Assembly (NCBI GenBank): GCA_036346225.1 | Contig: JARFIW010001082.1 | Span: 2,542,001 to 2,606,000, forward strand | Length of the DNA stretch: 64,000 nucleotides | Source of the DNA: Platerodrilus igneus | Taxonomy: Eukaryota; Arthropoda; Insecta; Coleoptera; Lycidae | Direction: 5' to 3' | Shown: piece by piece, positions 56,151-64,000 of the stretch | Position numbering within the stretch: the first letter of the stretch is position 1 | Layout of the letters: every line of letters begins with the position of its first letter | Notes under the pieces: model-generated | What the model saw: only the letters and a program-made list of their open reading frames with translations | Databases searched by the model: none | Told to the model about the DNA's origin: nothing | Program-made: the position numbers and the translations under genes

Positions 56151-59100
56151 ATGTGTCTTGTTTTATTGTATATCCAAAAATTATTGCTTATCAACCTTTG
56201 GCGTTGATGCGTAACCTATGCACCATAAAGAAACTTAAATCACCTTACTCCGACGGGTGGAGCAAATATACAAAAACCCGCTTCACAACTAGCTTCACTA
56301 GTGTTCTTGTTACTTCAACTTGCTTCCTGAAAATTGCTCTAAATGTACTATATTTAATTTAAAATGTTTGAAAAGGTCATAGGCAGTGCCTTTTTGTTGT
56401 TCGTTATCGATAAATTTTACCTGTTACAATACGAAATGCGCACTTCGTAGATCAATTATTAAAAATTGTCAGCAAAGTATAATTTTTTTTAAATAGCAAT
56501 TTTATTACTTTTGGTTTATTGTAAATAATAAAATCGATGACGATGTACCTTTCTCGTCTATGTGAACCACATCCCTATTGGCATTTGCAGTTAGCTCGGT
56601 CTTTCTAAATTTCCTTTATCTTTTTATACGTGACCGTGATTCGTGCAGGCCCTTATATCGCTTACCTTTCTGTTTCTGTCTGACCCGTGCTTTTTAACTT
56701 TACAAGTTTAAATTCTAATATATTTAATGAAAGATATACGAATATTTCCATTGGCAGATTGGCTATTTTCCTGTCCCCGTCAACATTTAAAATAGCAGTA
56801 ATATTAATGTTGCACAAAGTTACTTTATTCTCTCAGGCTTGGCTACTCTTATTTATTTTGAATTACAAAAGTTTGTGCACAGACAATGCCACCACGTACT
56901 GGTTTAAATTGCGTGTAAAGAAAACCTCCAAGAAGTGTATAGACTGATTTGAAATTAATTTAAGTTTTAAAGTGAAAGTTTGCAAAATATAAATCGCAAG
57001 TATCAAACTATTTATACAATTAACATTTTACCTGTACAGTTGTGCCTTTATTGTTTTACCTAAGAACATTCTCAATTCACAAAAAATATGGAAGTATACA
57101 AGAAATAGAAACAAAATGGCTAAAATAAATAATTATAAAGAGAATATAAATTGCATTTTCTGCAACAGTGCATTTAAAAAACGCGCGATAAAACAGCATC
57201 TCAAGTAATGCTCTTCTCGGTAAAATAAATATTCAATAATACCTAACATAAAGAAAACATGAAAAAGAAAACTCCGTATTTTTTGAAAAGAAAGAAGTAC
57301 ATAACTGTGATACTGACCTACATGAACTTTTATTTAACTAAAAACAATCAGAGTGTTGCGGATAAAATAAACGTGAAAATAATAAATTTAGTTTTCCCCG
57401 AGGGAGGGGCGATGGCAGTAATAACATAAGGGTGCAAAAAGAAACTGCAGTGGTGCTGGAGTGTGTTCCTATAGATAAACGAGAAAAGAAAATAAAGAGA
57501 TACAAAATAATAAATAACATGGCTTAAATACAAAAATTTTACATTACATTAGCACTTTTGCTGAAAGGTTTTTCTACTTTTGTCAAAATCGAAGGGGCGC
57601 CAAACCGTCGGTCACAGCAATTCTTTTGATGTTTTTTCTATACGGAAGACGGTTTTTCTGCATAAAACTCCCTTGCTTCGATCATAATAAAATAAAATTT
57701 TAAACTACAAAATTCAAACTAATAGATGTAATGCTATACATAGAATTAACGTAAACCTTCATATATATCTTTGTTCGTAAGGCTTCTAATGCTGTTTTTA
57801 ACAGCACTTTGTAATTGTTTCTAAAAACAGCTGGTTAAAACTAAGTTATCCTCTTGTGGATAATTATAAGCTATTCATAAGTTAAAACTACCACTGGGCT
57901 CTAGAACACCTCTTACATAGCAATAGCGGTTGCAATGATTGCACACGTAATCTCTAAAGATAAAAATCATAGATATCCAACATTAAACGATTGCATTACT
58001 TTAAGTCCTTAAATTGGTGATTTAAGTGATATTGATTTCCATCAATTATCATGCGAGACTTCGCCATTACCTACAACATATTTGTATTAACTCACCCAGT
58101 ATATTTCAAAATAATTTTTAAATGTACCCCTTAATAACGCACATGTCGTTGCATAGGCAAAAATTTTTAATTTTTTACTGTTTATCCATAATAGACCGTC
58201 GCGTCAACCGAGACTCACCCTGTATACATATCTTAGAGTTCATATTATTGTTTAGTATAAGTGTTATTGAGAAGCGTAAGTAGTTTAATCTATTATTAAG
58301 ATTGGGGGGGGGGCGAAAATTTAGTTTATTGCCAAATAGGGGGTTTTAGTTTAGATTATTAGTTTAGATTAGTAGTTTGTAAACTAGAGGGAAAGATATT
58401 AAAAAAATAGTAAAACTAAATAAAATGTACCTTTGTCTTCAAATTTTCTTTTCTTTAATTGCAAGTGCAAGCTTACTGCATATATCTTTCTCATCATTAC
58501 AATTTTACAAATATTTGTTAATTTTTTACGAGTGTTTTCACTATACAAATTTTGACTTACTGATTTTGACCTTACCGATTTTGTCTCCCTTGGGACGTTT
58601 GATACACGTTAGTTATCCCACCACTCAATGTTAAATTTTAAAAATTTTGTTCCCTTTACTCCATCATGTCTATATATTTTCTTTCCAGAATAAATTTTTT
58701 TTAAGATTATGTACCTTGTAAAAAAATTTATTCCTAATGTCATAAATTTTTTTTCTTCTTGGTTCGGGGCAGTGTAACATGCCATTTGGCCTACGAATGT
58801 TACAACGTGCCTCGCACTTTATAAAATATTTGTGTTTACATTATTATAAAAACACATTTTATTATTTCTTGGAATTAAGTTTGATTCCGAATATATATTT
58901 ACGTTTACTCTTGTATTTGAGAATAAAGATAGACAAAGATTATTACTTTTATTCATAAATTTCTTCTTAGTTATGTGATATAAATAAACAAATATACAAG
59001 AAATTTTCTGATTAGTCATTTCCTTTAAGCATATTTTTCAAGACACGGCTGAGGTGAATTTCAATCTATCTCAAGATGGTTTTTTAATCGTTTCATTGAT

Positions 59101-60275
59101 AACCCCTTCTTCTATGTTGGTTGCCTAATAACTTTTGCTTTCTTCTGTTATCTGACTGCCTGACGGTGCAAGTCGATATTGTTAACATATTTTGAAATCG
59201 CCACGAGGTTAACTGTGGTATGTATTTTCTACCTAAACGCATAATGTTTAAGTAAAAATAAGTTTATAGATGTCTTACCTAGGATGTAAGATAAAATTGC
59301 TCTTAATTGGACCTGTCCTTTAAATTAAAGATGGTAAGATAAAGCAGATTAATTTTTGATTGTTTAGTTAAGACATGTGCTTTATAAATTGGTAACACAA
59401 TTGATTTTTGCAGAGTTCCAAACTTTACTTCTGATAAACATGTTATTCCAAAATATCTATATAAATTTCAATATAAATGCAACATACAGTTTATGTTTTG
59501 AATTTATCTTACGCACCCGATGCCGTCAATTCCTTTATTAATTTTCTCTCAACGTTTGTTTTTACCTCCACAACATGAAAGTATCTGAAAACCGGAATAT
59601 CTTTGGATGAAATCAAATAGCTTTTAATTGCAACTATTTGATGGACCAGATGTTTATCTATTTAAAAAGTTGAAGACTTCACTTTGTGGATGACTCGTTT
59701 GACAGCGGCGGAGGCTTTTCCTGCTGAACTCCAGGTGGCACTCAAACAAATGAATATACTAAAACAAAAGTAACTAACTGGGATGTTTGCTTGCTTTGGG
59801 TATGAATTTTGCTGTGATTCTTTTGAGTGTTAATGATAGTAATATTCTAACCTAACTTTTTGCAAATTTCTGAATTGTCTAAATGAATATTCACAAGTGA
59901 TTTTATTTTCTGCGTATCCTACATTTAGTTCAATGTGCTTGTGAATATTTTTTTACTGCCTATTACCTAATTCTGTGAACATACAAGATTTCATACAATT
60001 TTTATGGTTAAAAGATTTCTAAGCAAATAGTTTAAATTTAAACAGTGCTATTTTATTTGCAAGAAGCCTTGTGTAATTGCTTATAAAAACCTCACATTAA
60101 AATTGTGATTTTCTGACTAGTAATCGTTCACATTTTATAAAAATAATTGTTTATTCGTTGACAAAAATTTCAATACACAAGTTTAACACCTTTATTGACT
60201 TCACTTACGTTAGTTTCTAAATTCTTTACAGCAAGGTGAGAAACGAAAAGATAGTAACTATACAAAAAGCTATTA
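56151..60275. other. no recognised gene in 4.1 kb
   Basis: AT-rich, with scattered short frames. A small Cys/His-containing peptide (57116-57210, INCIFCNSAFKKRAIKQHL) and a gypsy-like MPFGLR trace at 58779 were seen but are too short to call. Confidence 0.4.
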
Positions 60276-60279
60276 CCAA

Positions 60280-61570
60280 TTACCTTGGGATAAGACACCT
60301 ATCTTGCCAAATGTCAGGCGCAAGGGTAACTAAACGAAGATTTCCTGTTGCGACAAGAAGCCTGATGTAATTTTGAATGTAGTGCGGCTTATGAGTAAGG
60401 AAACCTCTAAAGACAAAGCGGCTAGTAGAGTAATTTGCTCTAGGTAGATCTTGAGCTTGAGTCAGGGTTAAACGACGACCAAAAATAGAGTGAATGTGGC
60501 GCCACCAAATTTTTGAATACAACTAATGACTAATATTAGTCTATTTGTATAAGGAAAATGCGGAAACCTAAGCCCTATACCGCTGTACAAATATTTTGCA
60601 TGAATAACGACCCTTACGAAATACTTACCCACTTCCACGTAATAGTTCATAAAGATGCACTGCTGCTTCTGTAATTAAACAAAACCAATACCAGCACAGT
60701 TTGTGCGTTCTGTTAATTATCACCATAAAATTTTATAGACCAAATCTTATCTCATTCAAAATAGTAATCATAAACATGACCAAAATAAGTTTCTATTCTC
60801 TTAATATCCCAGTTAGCGAAAATATCTATTTACAAAGATTTCTCAAAAAGTGCACATCATTATTAATTTGATTTAGTAATATTGTTTTCTACGTCTTAAA
60901 ATTTTGCAATTATACTTCATATCAATATTTAAAATTTGCCTTATGAAAATGACTAATGATATACTAACAAAATTTTATCTAGTCTTGAGTAGTACTACGA
61001 TCGACTTCACATACAAATGTTAATTCAATTTAACTTCCTCGTTATTTCTAACTTTCAATTAAACATACATAACCTGACTAGTGAACAAAGAATTTTTGAA
61101 TGTCAAATTATTATTATTATTAATAATTAATACTATTTAAGATGAAATATTATAATTTCCTGGACCTACTCAACAATTATTAGTTTTCCTATTTAGGTCT
61201 CTTAAAATTATTATTTCAAAAAGCTATACCATTTTTGCATACTACCCTCTATAAATTTCAACGGCACTTATCAAAATTAAAAATGGAGTCTTTATAAAGT
61301 TCTCTTCAAAATCACAAGAACATTATAAGGTCAAATGACGTTACATAACTTAGGACTTCCAACTTGAACAAAACTTAAAAAACATTTACTTGATTGAAAT
61401 CCAGATGTAATCAAGACTTGCACGTTCCTTCAGAACAAACAACATACCAGATGTTCAAAAACTTACGAAAATTTCTGCGATACACTTAAACCATTCCCTG
61501 AATTTTATATGAATCTTGAAGCCTTCTAATACCATCACGAAATTGATCGTTATTTCTCAAAACACCTACT
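60280..61570. mobile_element. second copy of the unidentified interspersed repeat
   Basis: Collinear with 31660-33060: GAGCTTGAGTCA (60450), GGCGCCACC (60499), AATGCGGAAACCTAAGCC (60558), GTAGTACTACGATCGACTTC (60989) and ACCAGATG (61446). It is quite diverged from the other copy. No coding content was recognised. Confidence 0.6.
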
Positions 61571-63425
61571 ATTAGCCATAACCAAAAATCCTACCGTAAG
61601 TTAATTTTCCAACTCCGAATTAAGTTCCAGAAATTCTCACATTTTAATATTCAAATTAGAACATGTAAATTCCTATTTCAATCTACATTACTTGGTTGCA
61701 TGTGTTTCCGATGCTTGATAATATTACCACCGTGTCTTAGACATGCTCCTGACCGATATATAATAGCCAGGAATGTATTCTTACACGATTTACACGATTT
61801 TAGTTGTTCTACTTTTTTCTAACGCGGCACCAAGCATAATTGCTCAGGCCCATCTTTTCGTTCAGAACTTGACCTTCACAAGCAATAGACAACTGATTGT
61901 CAATTCGACAGCTACAACAATCATTCTATTTATAGGAGGAGGAGGAACTTTAAATGACTTATAAGAGTTACTTTTTATCACCGCGCAATTTGAAATGATG
62001 CTCACAGTTCTAAAGCATAAAGTTAAATTAATATAACAAGTAATAAATACATTATGTAAAACGAAATCGTAAAATTAATTACTACTTAGAAATGTACAAT
62101 GATGTAAGGCTTGAACTAACCTTCAATCAAAATAATAGCATAAATATCCATACAAGTACTGCTGGAAAATAAATTTGTTACAAAGCCTTGAAAGCTTTAC
62201 CTGTAATTAACTACCTTCCCTTGAGATCAGTTTTTTGCAAACTCCGCAACCCTGGAAGGTCGATGTACCTACCCTTTATAATCTAATTAGAAAAGGGAAC
62301 GGTGCATTATTACCAAAATAAATACCATTGACATTTAAAAATGCATAATCTTGCTTTTAAAACATAACATAAAGGCTCATAACAGTATTCACCTTCAGTA
62401 TTTTTCTTTCAATATTTCTTAGATATCTAACCACATCAGCTTTCTATCTCTAAACACCTCACAAAGTTCCAATTGAATAGAAAGATGGCTCACCCGTTGC
62501 TACACCTTTTTTGCAAACGGTTATTCCGACATTATATCTGCGCGCGCGCCTTGTCTTTCAGATTTACATGCAGATCGTCACGTATTTCCTTTCGGGAATG
62601 CAACCAAGTTGTTCTTGGAGCTTTGTACATTCAACCTCACTTTTACATTTTCATTATATCAATTTTTTAATCCCCGTGGTCACGTCTGCGCTTATCTATT
62701 CAGGCGTATCTCTACATTTTGACGTTGATGTATTGCCGGTTCACAATTGATTAATATATTCTCAGTGAGATATCAAATTCTGCTATTATTTTGCCTACTC
62801 CATATTATGTTTTTAGTCCGAGGATTTTTTGTCACTGCGCAATCCTACTATTGAGTTTATGGAATGAACACGGGGAAAGTACCTGTATTATCATGTGTTT
62901 TTGCCTGCATTGAATTGTTTTGTAGCTTGATATAATTCGTTTGACATTCTGCCGCCTATTTTTTGGGCGCAGTATTTATAGGAAAGAAGAATGTAATTAT
63001 TTTATGTCTAGTTAGGGAACGTTAGGGAGGAATATAGGATTTACTTAGAATTAAATACTTAGACCAGGGAGCACGAATTTGTAAATTTATAGAGTAGGCA
63101 AAATAGCTGGATTCACTATTAAAATATATGGCGAATGCTTAGAAAATTTGAATCCATTTTTAAAATTAGCTAGCTAGAGTTGGATAGTTTTAAGACGACC
63201 CTTCAGGTCGCACCGGTAAGCAGAGTTGGCGACTGCTATCTGGCATTACGGAGCCCTCCCATTATACCTTTGCTTGTGTCTTGTTGATCGGACATACGCC
63301 AAAATCAACGCTAGGGATACCATTACTCAAACCTTATTTCTAGTTTTTGTTTTAGTTTGTTAGATTTTTATTTAGGATGACCAATTTTGAAGCTAGATTA
63401 CATTTGAAGCACGTTTATATTTTCG
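61571..63425. other. no recognised gene in 1.85 kb
   Basis: The frames at 61773-61964 and 62473-62750 have no motif. The region near 63000-63250 is slightly GC-richer without an open frame. Confidence 0.4.
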
Positions 63426-63429
63426 CGTT

Positions 63430-63470
63430 TAAACCCAATGTAGTACCTTCGGATGGAGCACTGGGGACAT
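63430..63470 (+). mobile_element. SINE tail fragment
   Basis: CCAATGTAGTACCTTCGGATGGAGCACTGG matches the 3' part of the SINE family; nothing else of the element is present. Confidence 0.6.
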
Positions 63471-63604
63471 GGCCGCAAGCATAAAACCTTTATTCAAATT
63501 ATAACGTATTATCATGTGATATACTAAGGTTTATGTGAAATTGAAATTCCCTGTTCAAATGATAACTTTGGTAAAATAAGATAACAGCGTATTAGAAGAT
63601 TTAA

Positions 63605-64000
63605 AAACATAGACACCTTAATGCAATTCCACCAATAACATCTTTTTGTTTTGTTGAAGAATGCTTAATGAAAGTGTCAAAAAAGGAAGTTTTCACGGCT
63701 GTGAATTCCTTTTGGACAAGTTTTGCTGGAGGACTAGATTCATTTCTTGCTCCGCACTTTAAAAATATTTTGGGATATTCTTCAGGTTTAGGAGACGATA
63801 CTTTTTTTACAATCTATACATCCTCATGCAATTTAATGTTTCCTGGTAAGGTAAATCTTGTGATTTGCCCAATCTTATATGGTGTTACATTATGCGCCCT
63901 AAATAGTGATAGTGGGCTACGCACAATTGCTATCAGATCTTTTTTCAGACGACTAATGGCCCATTCAGCACGCAATTATGTTTCTGACGAATATGAGAAA
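63605..64000 (+). CDS. LINE-type reverse transcriptase fragment, open to window end
   Basis: The frame is open from 63605 (first in-frame ATG 63668) through the last base. Residues match the beginning of a non-LTR RT domain: KEVFTAVNSFWTSFAGGLDS, FFTIYTSSCNLMFPGKV, VICPILYGVTLCALNSDSGL and RTIAIRSFFRRLMAHSA. In relatives the corresponding blocks read PPGSAGGxDGLRP, YGASLxALxKKDGGIRPIAVG and FRRLxAKxA. Several invariant residues are substituted (Gly/Pro/Lys positions), which argues for a decayed copy even though the frame is intact here. It belongs to a LINE family different from copies 1-3. Confidence 0.6.

Noticed and set aside
57116..57210. zinc-finger peptide CIFCNSAFKKRAIKQHL
   Set aside because: Only one Cys pair and one clear His in 31 codons; too short to distinguish from chance.
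58779..58815. gypsy RT trace (MPFGLR...LQRA)
   Set aside because: About a dozen residues of similarity with no neighbouring RT motifs.

Overview
The window looks like AT-rich insect nuclear DNA, most likely beetle, but the species cannot be fixed from the sequence. The grounds are one spliced insect-type trehalose/sugar transporter gene, tRNA-derived SINEs, and a dense mix of Tc1/mariner, hAT, gypsy, BEL/Pao, Penelope-like and APE-type LINE elements. There are no operons or prokaryotic signals.

Host genes. The clear host gene is a Tret1-like facilitative sugar transporter on the + strand. Exon 1 (25400-25475) encodes 25 residues and the start of the first membrane helix, and ends in a GTAAGT donor. 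Exon 2 (52698-54031) supplies the other 444 residues after a TTTGTTTCAG acceptor. Both sites are phase 1 and rebuild a 469-residue protein. The 27.2-kb intron is a transposon graveyard. A second, unidentified gene is suggested by one GC-rich exon-like stretch at 55998-56150 (+).

Layout. 0-2 kb: mostly featureless, with one unrecognised ORF. 2.1-5.3 kb: a Tc1/mariner-type element with ~1-kb inverted repeats and a decayed transposase. 5.7-8 kb: an OTU-protease relic, then a LINE 5' fragment interrupted by four SINEs in a row. 8.9-11.3 kb: a broken gene of an insect family I associate with DUF7869. 11.3-13.6 kb: a 2.26-kb foldback palindrome. 14.1-18.8 kb: LINE copy 1 (minus) carrying a SINE and a MITE. 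21-22 kb: relic of another LINE. 22.6-25.3 kb: palindromic repeat, TA microsatellites, and a tandem repeat just upstream of the transporter.

Inside the intron: mariner-like relic (25.7-26.3), possible solo LTR (26.4-26.9), hAT relic (26.9-28.3), gypsy relic (29.2-34.8) split by an unidentified repeat (31.6-33.6), second hAT relic (35.0-35.8, minus), LINE copy 2 (38.0-41.6, minus), gypsy fragment (41.6-42.0), and finally a three-deep nest. A Tc1-like DDE transposon (42370-52516, TA target duplication) is interrupted by a BEL/Pao element (44212-51204, 191/194-bp LTRs, TACGT duplication), which is itself interrupted by a head-to-head Penelope-like element (45159-47838, 15-bp duplication). Both ends of the Penelope-like element carry a hammerhead-ribozyme-like motif.

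54-64 kb: a SINE, the orphan exon, a second copy of the unidentified repeat (60.3-61.6), and an open reverse-transcriptase frame running off the window end.

I find no complete functional transposon. The most noteworthy points are the ribozyme-bearing palindromic Penelope element, the datable nest, the uncharacterised repeat family, the foldback, and the SINE array built on a reiterated LINE target.
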